From Tubiluchus corallicola (Eukaryota > Priapulida > Priapulimorpha > Priapulimorphida > Tubiluchidae), in the NCBI GenBank assembly GCA_030141605.1, contig JAQGDQ010000373.1:60001-124000 (forward strand): a DNA stretch of 64,000 nucleotides, in the 5' to 3' direction. A program made the position numbers and the translations under genes. The notes under the pieces are model-generated. The model had not been told where the DNA came from. It ran no database searches and was given only the letters and a program-made list of their open reading frames with translations. Of the stretch, positions 45,109 to 56,779 are shown one piece after another (positions within the stretch are counted from its first letter, which is position 1; every line of letters starts with the position of its first letter).

Positions 45109-45706
45109 TTAACCCTTTCACTGCCTATGTTTGTCATGCAGGGGACGGAAGGCACTAGACTGCTGCCCAAGCCCAGCACTAAACGCAGTTACCCAGGTCT
45201 GTTTATTTCACTGCTACGGCCATGTAAAAACATTGTAGAAAAGTTTAACAGCCGTGGGATTGGGGTTGCTTTGCAACAAGTAACGCTAACCAGCCAATCA
45301 GGGTCTGAAGCCAGGTGCATTCCACAATACTGTACTGTACGGTATGTTCCCACGCAAAATCACTTGTAGATCGTTGATGAAACGTATGTTTAGTTTATTG
45401 TACTGCATTCTTATAAAATGATTGCATATTATGGAATAATATTGCATCTTTTATGAAAACTGGTTTCTAAATATAAGCACAGGCTTATTTATGAGGGTGT
45501 GCACGCGTGCATGTATGTGTGCTTGTATGTGTGTGCATGTGTAGATTTAAAACTAATACTTAATATTAGTATTTAATAATGAATAATAATAACTATTTTT
45601 TCATTTAGAAGATTCTGTTTTAGTAACACACCACAAGAAGTTATTGTCAAATGTGCAAAAGTCAATGTGGCCCAGTTAAAAAGCAACAACGCAGTGAAAG
45701 GGTTAA
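45109..45706. mobile_element. TTAA-flanked MITE (piggyBac-like), copy 3
   Basis: TTAA-CCCTTTCACTGCC at left and CGCAGTGAAAGGG-TTAA at right; the most regular copy. It begins 62 bp after the CTNNBL1 stop, so it may lie in or next to the 3' UTR. Confidence 0.8.
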
Positions 45707-45802
45707 GAGAAAAGCAAAAATCTTCTGTTTGACTGGCTATTTTGACTGTAAAGGACACATCATGCAATTAGAGGAAACTTTTACACAGTTATCACAGATA
45801 TA

Positions 45803-46310
45803 GAGTAAAACCTCATTACAACGCGAGGTCTGAGACATCACTAAATATGGCGCAATAGCGGGGTTGGCGGTAAGGCGAGGTTCATTAATATGAAAGCCAT
45901 TTTACTGTGTAACCACTATATTGTTTCTTAGTTAATTTTCATAAGTGAAAAATAGTATAATATTATTATGTGTGTTATATACTGTATATTTTTGCTGCAT
46001 AAACAATACAGGTGTAGTTCTACAGTGATACATTGCAAAACTTTTACCTAACACACCCTGGAGAAACAATCTTGTGAAATACTCCTTAGTTAGCCTACTG
46101 CTGATAAGAGAAATATGCACCCATGCAGCCCACCCACGCATCCAATGTAATATTACTGGACAGTTGGACTACAATTAGCTGCCGCTTATAACTTGACCTT
46201 GAGTCAAACAGCTTTTACAGCCGTTAAATTCACATCAGTTTATTCAGTACTGAACCACAGCTATGCAACTCTTGTATTCTTAAAATGCATATTTCTTGCT
46301 CAAAACTTGC
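45803..46310. repeat. Truncated inverted copy of the 34537-35380 element
   Basis: tacaacgcgaggtctgagac and tacagtgatacattgcaaaa match the right part of that element in inverse. The other end is absent. Confidence 0.7.
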
Positions 46311-46519
46311 AGACGAAGCCAGTTAGAAACAATTTTTGCGGTCGCTCAGCCATTTATTATCCAGACTCAACATTGCTCGCCAAGTACATGCCGCCGTGAA
46401 CATTGTTCCTTTACCCAGAAGTAAGAGGCTTCCCGCAGTGTCTGTTAAGAAATCAGAAGCGGACGGGTGATTTTAACCAAGCTTCCCCAGGCATGTTTTA
46501 TAACACATCTTATTGTTAT

Positions 46520-46979
46520 AGTATAATGGACACCTCCGGATCAGAAAAAACCGTCCCTTGTATCCGATGTCCCTTATAGCCGAAGTTGAGTAAGACCGAG
46601 GGTGTATCTAGACCTGTACTTTTACCCATATTTTTATGAATTATTGCTATACATTCAGTGCAAACGGTATGTAGGAAGCTCCTTCAGTGATGCAATGTAT
46701 GTGACTGCGGAAACCAAGCTGTTTGAAGGCCGAGTTTGCGAAAAATTGAGGTTAAAAATCGATCAATTTCGCTTTGATCGTAGGGTCCCTTATATGCGAG
46801 GTAAATTAACTGGGTTTCTATTACGCGGGACCAGAAGATATCGTCTCTTATAACTGAAAGTCCCTTATATCCAAGTACCTTATATACAAAGATTTTTACA
46901 TTATAAAAAATGTTACGAAAAATCGGGGCCGGTGTTGGTGGTCCCTTGTAAGCGAGTACCTTATACCCGAGATTGACTG
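46520..46979. mobile_element. TA-flanked MITE M3, copy 1
   Basis: Matches 48689-49147 along its length (gtcccttatagccgaagttg, gtatgtaggaagctccttca). Left end is less well kept. Confidence 0.7.
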
Positions 46980-46999
46980 TATTACATTCAAGGAGATGT

Positions 47000-47572
47000 T
47001 GCACGAACATTGCCACTACATGCAATGAAGTCCAAAGTTCACTGCAAACGTTTCTTTTTCAGTTGTACTTATAAGCAGCGGGCCTATTACAAATTGAATT
47101 TGTACAGTCTGTACATATATTATTATTAACATCATTCTATTTCGAATATACTTTATATTATAAGTAATTCATAAAAATGTGTTATCAGTCAAGATTATTT
47201 TCACGATTAGCAATAAAACAATATAACAGATTAATGAGCCTAGTATTTCTGATAAAATCCATGAGCAGTACAATTTCTTTCAAATTAACATGTTACAATG
47301 TAATTTAGAATTGATTGCAACTGTGCTGTGCTTAAAAAATTAAAATCATTACATTCTAAGTATTTAATCCAGTCTCTAGCCATACTAACAATCATCTGTT
47401 GGTTTCCTATCAAAGCCTTTTTCCTCGCTGATCTCCTTGCTAAAATATTATATCCATTTTCTAACTGATAACCACTACAGTTATCTGTGATAGCAGCTAT
47501 ATTTCCAATTAGATAAAGCGAAATTGAAATGAACTCCTAAGCTGCATATTGCAAGAGGTGCACACGTATATC
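47000..47572. other. AT-rich intergenic stretch
   Basis: Nothing recognised on either strand. Confidence 0.35.
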
Positions 47573-47899
47573 CAGGGCCTATTTCAGAGGGGGGAAGTGG
47601 GGATACTTCCTGGGGCCTCAACCTCCAGGGGGGCCTCGCGCCAAGGTAACTTTTTTGCTTCATGCGAACATACTGCCTCCTCTCTCCCTCTCTATTCTCT
47701 TGAGAATAAAGCAGTTTTTCTTTCAACTGCTCTTTCGTTTAACAAGTGCACAACTCCATATTTCCTCTTCGAAAATGCTTCTTCGGCGTTCTAGCAGTTC
47801 AAAAATTTTCTGGGCGTCAACCGTGGTGGCGCCCCCCCCCCCAAGGGGGCCTCACACGCCCCACTTCCCCAGGCCTCGCTTAGGCTGAAATAGGCTCTG
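47573..47899. mobile_element. hAT MITE, 327 bp, 8-bp target duplication
   Basis: Ends CAGGGCCTATTTCAG and CTGAAATAGGCTCTG, flanked by CGTATATC at 47565-47572 and 47900-47907. GC-rich interior with C runs. Confidence 0.85.
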
Positions 47900-48484
47900 C
47901 GTATATCACAATACTTGCCAAGTACTAATATTTTTGCACGTTGCTAGAAGAGAGGAACTCGAAGAACGACAAACAAACCTACACCAAACAAACACATTAC
48001 CTTTTAATATAAATAACCTTGACCCACAAATAAAAATTTCAGTTTTTCTTTCTGGTTGTTCTCTACTAAGTTATGAACAGAACATCATCGTATTTGAGCT
48101 GGTACAGTAATATATTTGTTCATCTAACAATTTTAATGACTTAATTAAAATTGGAATAGTTATATTTTGTGATAGATTTGTTTTTCCTATCAAATTTCAC
48201 TCTTGTAAATTTTGCAGCCCGAGGAATCTTGATCAGCATTTATTTGCTGTTTGCCAAAGACAATGATTTCAAATAAATGCTTATAAAAAAAGTACTAATA
48301 ATGGTTTAGATATTTACTTATGTAATGAAATTAACACTTCATGAACAATAACATAAAAAATATCAACTGCTTCAAACACAAGTATTTTATTTGTTTTTTT
48401 ATGTACAATACTTTGCTTATTCTGAGTCTATTTTACATTTCTTTACGATTACTGAACTTTTGAAATCAAACGAAACAAAGGTGA

Positions 48485-48600
48485 AAAGTTCAGGACGGAG
48501 CTGCATTCGAACCCAGAACTTTTGGATTACTACGAGTCTAAGCCCTACGAATGAGTAACTAACTAAATAACTCTGCAGTATAAATTAAATGACTAGATTT
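48485..48600 (-). repeat. tRNA-related fragment, probable SINE piece
   Basis: On the minus strand gtagtaatccaaaagttctg leads into a B-box-like gggttcgaatgc. It resembles the minus-strand tRNA-like piece near 2890-2920. No full cloverleaf. Confidence 0.35.
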
Positions 48601-48688
48601 TATTTTGGTCACAAATAATTGTACGTTGCGCCATAAATAAACTTTGATATAGATGAGAAATGCCTAATGTGACAGTTGGCAAGAAGTA

Positions 48689-49147
48689 CAGTGAACCTCG
48701 GATATAAGGGACACATCGGGACCGGAAAAAATCGTCCCTTGTATCCGATGTCCCTTATAGCTGAAGTTGAGTAAGACTGAGAGTTTATCTAGACCTGTAC
48801 TTTTCCGTACTTGTACCCATATTTTTATGAATTATTGCCACACAGTCAGTGTAAACAGTATGTAGGAAGCTCCTTCAGTGATGCGAGATGTATGTGACTG
48901 AGGAAACCGAGCTGTTCGAAGGCCGAGCGAAAATTGAGGTTAAAAATCGATCAATTTCGCTTTGATCATAGGGTCCCTTATATGCGAGGTAATTTAACTG
49001 GGTTTCTATTATGCGGGACCTGAAGATACGTCCCTTATATCCGAGTACCTTATATACGAAGATTTTTATCAGGAAAAACGTTACGAAAAATCGGGACCAG
49101 TGTTGGTGGTCCCTTATAAGCGAGTACCTTATACCGGAAGTTGACTG
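48689..49147. mobile_element. TA-flanked MITE M3, copy 2
   Basis: Begins CAGTGAACCTCGGATATAAG, ends accggaagttgactg, with TA on both sides. Much of the interior is repeated gtcccttatatccgag-like sequence. Confidence 0.75.
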
Positions 49148-49750
49148 TAAGTGCCACTAGTCGGGCTTGAAATCTCACTAACATGAACAGAATTATGTAT
49201 TTCTTGAACACACACTCAGAAACATGGACGGAATCTCGAAGGACGTAAAATCGGGCGTACAAATGCAGTTACTGTAGCGGAAATAATGAAATTTGTGATA
49301 GTTGAATAATTTTATCTAAATCAACATTCATTTAAAATTTAGCAATCTGTTCATATCAGTTAATAAGACTTATAAATTTAGTTCTTCATTTTAAACGAGT
49401 GCTACATTTGTCACACTTTTGAAATTTTTACCAATCTGACATGATTTTGTTGCAATCACTTCATTCATTGTAAGCCTACGTTTTTATGTTTGATCATTTA
49501 GACTTTGAATTACCGATATTGAATTTACCGATATTTTTAATTTGAACTAACTCTTTACAACTTTGTATGTGATGTATCATTAATATGCTTTATCCTTGCT
49601 GGTCAATAAATTGAAATGAATTGAATTATAGGCAGATTATTTGGGGTTCAATTCACCTTTGGCTACAGTTCCAAAATATCATACAGCACAACAGACAAAG
49701 AAAGTGGACTAGAAGTCGTCGTTTAAACTAGTAGAAGGAATGTCGTCCTG
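49148..49750. other. Region downstream of BBS5
   Basis: Contains the presumed BBS5 3' UTR. A weak ATTAAA (minus strand, about 49537) is the only candidate poly(A) signal. Confidence 0.35.
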
Positions 49751-50779
49751 TCAGACCACCTCCCAAAGCTCGGCCAATGTAAATCCATCCTTCAGCTTCT
49801 CAATGGCGAGACCCAATTCCTCCGAGAAGACCGGTTCTCTGTCCTTTTCCTTCATTCCGTCAGCAAAGTAAGCCGCAAAAGCGTCTCCGTGCTCTTCTCT
49901 ATCGACCTCGATGTCATCTTGAACCGCTTCGACGACCTGCCCCTGCTCCGCCTGCCCTTTCGTCTCCACTTCGTATTCGATGCCGAAAATCGGGCTAGCA
50001 GTGTAAACGCGGTGCAAGCTCTGTATTTCTTTCAAAACTTCGTTTAGCTTTTCCGCGGGGTCGATTCGGAAACCGAGCACGTACCCCCCGCTTTGCAGGG
50101 ACGTCTCCAACACCAGTGCCAAGCCAAACTTACTGTCTCGGACCTTGACGGATTTCATCTGGAGATACGGAACGCTGACGTTGAATGAGACGTTCATGGT
50201 AGCGTACCAGACGAGTCGTACATTTGTGATAATAAACATACCTAGATTACCTTGATCACTAGAGAGATTCCACACCCCGTTAACTTCACTGTACACTTGC
50301 TCCTGAGGCAACATGTTCAACTGTCCATTCTGGATTATTGCGCCGCGGAGTTTCAAATCCCTGTACATTTTTGACGATTCGTACGCTTTGTGTACGGCCA
50401 TGACAGACGTAAATAGACGGGACGTTCCCGGTATGAGATTCGTGAAGATGAATTCGAATCGCGTGTTGTTGGCTTTTGTGAGAATGTACAGCGCTTCTGT
50501 TACGCCCCGTAGCTTAGAATTGATGGTTTTGGTGCTGACGTTGAGGATGCAGCTGAGGCCGACAGACAGGTTGATGCGAGTCAGAGCCTGCGAGTGCCAA
50601 ATCAGACGAAGGCTTGAAACTAGAAGTCTACCTCGGTCGCCGTTGTTTCCTTTTGTGTCTTCGACGGAGTCCAGTCGATCGATGAGAATTTCCCCGGGGC
50701 GCATTTGCATTTGAGAGGGTGGAATGTCAAACCTGATGTCGCGATCTTCCCACAAGACATCAAACTGTAAACTTGACAT
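49751..50779 (-). CDS. BBS5: BBS5, BBSome subunit
   Basis: BBS5 is a phosphoinositide-binding subunit of the BBSome, the coat complex that moves membrane proteins in cilia. The frame has 342 residues, about the vertebrate length. It begins [20 protein letters not shown] and includes [36 protein letters not shown], the second repeat [17 protein letters not shown], and FGIEYEV near the end. The two PH-like (DM16) repeats span roughly residues 20-130 and 150-255. It has no intron, while vertebrate BBS5 has many. There are no frameshifts or stops, so it looks functional. Upstream of the ATG the minus strand reads ttctatcctag|gcaATG, a possible acceptor for a leader. Confidence 0.98.
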   Translation of the reverse strand: MSSLQFDVLWEDRDIRFDIPPSQMQMRPGEILIDRLDSVEDTKGNNGDRGRLLVSSLRLIWHSQALTRINLSVGLSCILNVSTKTINSKLRGVTEALYILTKANNTRFEFIFTNLIPGTSRLFTSVMAVHKAYESSKMYRDLKLRGAIIQNGQLNMLPQEQVYSEVNGVWNLSSDQGNLGMFIITNVRLVWYATMNVSFNVSVPYLQMKSVKVRDSKFGLALVLETSLQSGGYVLGFRIDPAEKLNEVLKEIQSLHRVYTASPIFGIEYEVETKGQAEQGQVVEAVQDDIEVDREEHGDAFAAYFADGMKEKDREPVFSEELGLAIEKLKDGFTLAELWEVV

Positions 50780-52473
50780 TGCCTAGGATAGAACGGATAT
50801 ATTTAATCAAAAGATGAATATTTAGCAAAGTCAATCTAGCAAAACTGGACCCAATTTCAAACTCTAGGTCAAACAATTTTTTTCAAAAATGATTTATATG
50901 AAACAATTATTACCATACATACAGAATTTCACGTTCGCGCCACTAGTTCTTCGCTGTTACATACATTTTGCCATTCGCTGGTTAGACGGGTAATAGCGTC
51001 AGCATTTCGAAAACGCATTGCACAAAGAACAGTTGCTGTACCTCTCAGTTCAGATGTCTTACTTTATGACAAACTACACGCATTCAACAGCTCATGCGTG
51101 AGCACAGCGGTAAATTTGAATCTTTATCTTAAAACTCACCTAATTTTATTACAACACACTGAATCTTTTACAGTAGCACTGTACTTCGATTTCGCTTTCA
51201 CAAACCCGTGCAACACACTCATGGAATATTGTTGCTGTTGAAAATTATGTTAGTTTGTGATATCATCAATAGTCGGGCTCGCCCGGCGTTAATTAAAAGT
51301 TAAATCTAATAATTGATTATCAGAAACGCTTTCGCAGTATCATTGGTGTTAAAATCTATACTTTTTCCGTACTTGAAAATGGGGTCGTACACTAGCACCC
51401 GATTGTTGAGAAGGATTTTAGTAGTGGATAAAAATCTGTGGAATTTGAAGAAATGAGCACCTGAATCAGTGCTGCCTGTTCATTGATTGTTAAGCCCTAC
51501 CTCAAATTATAACGCACTATTTCAGTAGCTCGAATTTATTAAACACTAAATTACTTGCTCTAAACATACACAACAATGACATTCATCACACTACTTCTTC
51601 AGTAGAATTTTACAAGGAGTGACTAAGGACTCACTTTAATTTTTGATTCTTTTTTGAAAGGCAGTAACAGAAATCTTTGGCGGTTTGTTTGGTTTCAGCT
51701 TGGATATCCGGTGACGAACTTGCCATGCCGGTTCTTCACGACTACCGCGCTCTCTGCGACCTGAGCATTATTATGTTTTAAAATTCCCGTAAAAGATGAC
51801 CGTAGAAGTATTTGTTTACTTGTATACTTTATAATTGACGCAACATCGGTAGGTTCATAAGTGAGTGATTTCCTTACATTTACAGGGTTGCATACTACAG
51901 CAAAGACAACCATAATTTAATAATTATTATTAAAAACATTGAAAATACACCGATTATAAGTAGTATATCACGTTCCATAACTGTAAGGTTTGTGCCATTT
52001 TATCTGTCAGTATCGAGCTACAAGCCAAAACATAGAACAATAGAACTAATGTTTTTCATCAGTTTAATTATCCTCTCCTGCTAAATATATTGAGCATACA
52101 ATAAAACATAATTACACTACTAATAAAAATGACCGAACTTGCATCTTAAGGTTATTGTTTAACTCCTCTCAGTAGATTTGCGTAGCAAGGTGTATGTAGT
52201 TTTAAATGTATGCTTCTCAATAATTATGACTGCTGACAGATTACTCTACTCCATAAGCATCCTATGTTGTGTAACTCAACATGTGCTGACACATTCCACA
52301 GATCAACTTTGTAGTGTCTGACTATTAACAATGGCCATGCTTGTAAATTTCTGCCATTACTGCACTATAGCTTACCGCACAAACTGCCGAATAAATTATT
52401 CAAGTGCATAGCAGAAATTTATCTGCCCACACCTGGTCCTCTTTTTATCCAGAAATAAATTTTCACATTTCTG
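50780..52473. other. Region upstream of BBS5
   Basis: Contains repeat R3 copy 2 at about 50930-51390 (shared with 31450-31885). The rest shows no recognisable gene; the 72-codon minus frame near 51695 matches no family I know. Confidence 0.4.
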
Positions 52474-52958
52474 TACTGTATAGTCCACTTATAACAAGGC
52501 CTGTTATAACGAGCCTTGGGGTGCCAAGAGTAAATTTTAAAGTCCCGTGAAATCTTAGGCTTTAAACCTTGCTTTTACAGCGAGCTCGGGTATTGCGAGC
52601 TTATGCTTTATTAGGAAGAATTTTCAGACCCCACGTTTCTACTTCCTTTACATATAACAAGCTTGAATTGGAAGACAACGGGCAATTACCATTTACTCTT
52701 TTGTGATAATACAGTTGCTAAGCAGTAGTTCTTACAGAAGTGTTATTTTCATGGTTATGAGCCTATGAGCTTCATATGAGCAAATCATAGGACTCATATG
52801 AGCAAATCATAGGAGTCATATGAGCCCTATGGGCTTGATTTCTATATTGTACAGGCGCTCAAATAAGTGACATCTAATTTTCGGAAGAGGAGATATGACG
52901 TGATAAGGAGACCGGGTTCACTGTCTTTTGGAACTCGTTAAAAACGGATTATACTGTA
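52474..52958. mobile_element. Possible TA-flanked TIR element
   Basis: Left tactgtatagtccacttata and the inverse of the right end (tacagtataatccgtttt) match loosely. Interior motifs resemble the ttataacgag type elements. Tentative. Confidence 0.35.
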
Positions 52959-53482
52959 GAATGTCTGGTCATGAAACATCAAGCAGGCCTGTTACATATG
53001 ATTCATAATTACAGTTTTGCGTAATAAAATAATAAAACCATAATAGTAGAAAAAGACAAAATTTGGGTGAGCAAATACAACAGAGATTTATTATACTGAA
53101 AATGCAGAAAACGGTTCACGAATTATTTTACAATGTTTGCCAAGTTTCCCTTTGCCAAAATTTCAGCTAAAATTGTTTGCTCGATAAATGATACATGTCA
53201 AATTATTTGTGCAACAAAGCTGCCTTGTTTTTACCAAATTCTACACAAATGATGAAATGAATGGTGTGACCTAGTGGTGCTTATTAACGACAGGTGTGGT
53301 CTAATCTGACAACAGTTTCGTACAAGCAACTATTTCACTGTCCGAAGCAGATGATTTTATGCAGTACTGCATGATAACAAGGTATCAATATATGTTAATA
53401 AAACATACAGTTATTTAATTAAGCTAAATAAGTACAGAGAAGAATAAATAGGTCGACTGTAAATAGATATGCGATTACAATA

Positions 53483-53682
53483 AGTGAAAAAAGTAGATGT
53501 TGAAACTCCATACACGTACACCATTAATGCAGAACCGGTTTCAAAGTAAGACTATTAAAGGAAAAGTCAAGCCTTGTGGGAAGTGAAAAAAGTAGATGTT
53601 GAAACTCCATACACATACACCATTAATGCAGAACTGGTTTCAAGGTAAGACTATTAAAGGAAAAGTCAAGCCTTGTGGGAAG
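53483..53682. repeat. Tandem duplication of a 100-bp block
   Basis: Two head-to-tail copies starting gtgaaaaaagtagatgttga with only a few differences. Non-coding. Confidence 0.9.
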
Positions 53683-53699
53683 TTAGGTTTATTTCAATA

Positions 53700-56600
53700 T
53701 TCCACCAATGATGCATTCATTGACTGAAAAAAATTTTGAATCGAATCGAATTTCAGCATTTGAAATCCGAATCGAATTCGAATTGTGTTTGAAACATTTT
53801 CGAACCACTAGCAAAAGGTGGTCTTACAAAGATCGTGCATTTTATTTGAATTAGTTCTGCAGTAAAACCAATATTAGTTTTGCAAAGATACTGCACTAAA
53901 TTATGCTAATTGCGTGACGTTTCAAGCATTTTAATGGTTGAAATGCTGAATTTTTCAAATCTATAAATTTAGATTCGAATCTAATTCGAACTAAAAAAAC
54001 TCGTTCAAATCATATTCGAACGCTCAATGCTCATCCCTGCTGCACATTGGTTGTATCAATTAGCTACGCGTTTCATAAACACTTTTCGTAAATACCTTCG
54101 TTACGCTTTGTCACGTTTCACTGCTAACAGCAAAATAAACCTAACACGCCAAGCGACTCGTATTTTCCTTTAACATTAAAATAGTCCATAAGGAAGTTTG
54201 TTATTATCGTAATTAAGATGCTTGCAGGAGTACGTGTTACAGTATTTTTTACAGGAAACGTACATTTCTTGAACAAATGCGACTAACTGTCGAATGACTC
54301 ACCCCGGTTTATCTTAATAAATAACAGGCATGTCCTCAATGAGAGAACAAAACTCACTCACTGTTAGTTAATGTGCAAGTTTTCAACGATGTCAAAACTG
54401 CAGCGCATTCGGCATACGATGTTTTAATAATAATAATAGTAATAATAATAATAGCAATAATTATAGAAATTATAATCAATCAGTTGTTCTGGTTTATAAA
54501 TTATATCGCTTGCCAAATTAGAGTTCGGGAAATAATTCACTATTTACAAAAATATTTACGCAACAATATAAACAAAATTGTTTTTCAAAATCAAATTCTA
54601 ATTAGCCGGGCGGAGCCAAAAAGGGTTACCGTACAAAAGCTTACAAACGCACGTGAATTTAACCCTTTGGCGTCTCGCCAGTGTGAATTAAGCCAACTGT
54701 TACAAAAGCAAACATGTTCACCACACAAAAGAGAGAGAGTTCAGTGCTAACAACTTCCGTATTCTTATTTTGTTTATTTCACCCAGGCGTAAAAGTAAGC
54801 AACTTCACGCAATTAGTAAACAACGTCCTAAATTAGTAGTAAACGAGTGTTTGCCGATTTGGGAAATTATCCAAAAAAATATTCTCAATGCAGAATCAGT
54901 TCACAGATTTTACCGTTTCACAGACTTTAACAACACTGTAAAAACTAATGTGCCAGAACCTATTAATTTCCATCAAAACTAGCCCCTACTTACAACTCCC
55001 CCCCCTCCCGTGGAACAACAATAGATCAATGAACCTTAATCCCAGTGCAATGCTAAGTGCAACCCGATTCCCAGGTTAAGTCGAACTAGTTACTAAGCTC
55101 ATATCTGTTATTCACACCATCTATTATTCAACGTTACAAAAAAAATGTACACGGTATGTTTATTCAGTCACTCAAACATTCACCGTCTAATAGCCAACGC
55201 TGACACTAACTATTCAAAAAATTCCTTATGTTGCAATTAACAGTCTGAGTTACTTAGCATCTCACAGTAATTAATCCTGCGGATGATAACGCAACGAACT
55301 ATCCTTAATGAACAGTTTGATTATGTAAATTAGCTTGACATCAAGAGCAAACGTTAAAGAACATTATGTCATTCACACGCGACGTCTGCCATCCAGGCTG
55401 AACGTCGATCATTCATGCCACACACACACTTTCGCACTTCCTTATTTACACACGTTTAAATCAACGCAACTTGGTCGATTTATTAACAAAACTCACTAGA
55501 ATACAAAATCCGTATTTTGTTTTTTTGATTTTTCGCATCATTTGCGACCAAAGTTCATCGAATTCACAAAAGACCAGAGCTCAAATGGCTAAACAAAGCT
55601 ATGATTTAACAAAATAACTCAAAACCGCACAGCACACGAAATAATACCATATAATACAAGCAAGGGAGACGCACTTCACACCCTGAAGTCTCTACGCACA
55701 TCTGGCAGGTCTTTTTACAATTGGACGATCGTTAAGCTAACCTTACGTTACATGACCTACGTGGCAGAATACTGAAAGTAGAAATTAATACAAACTACTT
55801 GGTCTCATTGGGTTGCCATTGGCAGATAAGTTTCAGGGTTGCCATGCGTACAAATGTTTATCGAGTAGAATATTTATGGTGAAGTGTTTCAAACTAATAT
55901 AGATTACGTTTTAAAACGAAACAATAGCATAATTACAAAACAACTCAACGACGCTAGAAAAACAAATTGTGTGCAAAAACCTACACAAACTGTAACGTTA
56001 AAGCGTGTAATTACGTTTACGAACTCAAAAGGAGAACAATCCGCCATGAGTGACAAATGCATTGACGTAGCAGATGTTCCCAAAAAAAAAACGGAAGCCG
56101 ATTGAGAAGTTTCCGAAGTCTTGGCTTATCGGATGCTGACAATTTTGCACGTGATCAATACTAAACCATTTCTAATCCAGAGTTTCCACTTACGAAAACA
56201 AGAAAGTGGCAATCTTGTGACATGGAGCGCAAAAACACAGTCTGTCCGTGCTTGGAGGAAACTGAACAGTTTGCGTGAAGAAGAAACACTCGGCATTCGA
56301 CGCCAATCTTGAAACACCCGTTTGTTTTTGTTGACAATTACCTAAACAGATACTAGAGACCATTTTATAACACTAGAGACCGACACTGTAGCTTCGTGCA
56401 AGCAAAAACAAGGCAGTAAACAATCACCAGCATTGTCGTGCCGTTTAGTTGCTTAAATGCATCAGCCTGTTTCCGCGGCAACAGCATAAATGATGAGCTT
56501 GCAGACGTCACCCTTTTTACCAAGTGTTTTTTTCAGTCTCCGGGTCGACGTCAAAGAGTTATAAAAAAAATAAGCAGCACCGTTAAATATTTATATCACC
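53700..56600. other. Intergenic stretch without a recognised gene
   Basis: Several open frames of 60-125 codons occur on both strands, none with a family signature. A G-rich minus-strand run at about 54990-55015 followed by tgtaagtaggggc could be a polypurine tract and LTR start, but no second LTR was found. Confidence 0.3.
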
Positions 56601-56625
56601 GACAAGATGAACAGTTCACTTGTTG

Positions 56626-56779
56626 CTAGGAATCAGCCGATTTCTTTTCGATCACATGACCACTGGCAGCCTGTTCTACCTGGTGGCTGCTAGTGGTACT
56701 GTTGGGAGCTTTAATTATCACATCTGTCTTGGGTGCGGCATCGGTCGCAGTTCCATGTTGGTCTGGGATTGAAGTAAGC
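56626..56779 (-). CDS. Unidentified gene, terminal coding exon
   Basis: Acceptor ttttttgtag; completes a Gly codon, then LTSIPDQHGTATDAAPKTDV and a polar tail, stop TAG at 56626-56628. Frame agrees with the exon at 58110. Confidence 0.6.

Noticed and set aside
49751-50779. BBS5 as a processed pseudogene
   Set aside because: The frame is intact at full length with conserved ends and no poly(A) tract was seen; lack of introns alone is not enough.
51695-56317. Several 60-125 codon frames between BBS5 and the unidentified gene
   Set aside because: No family signature, no splice partners and low-complexity composition in some.
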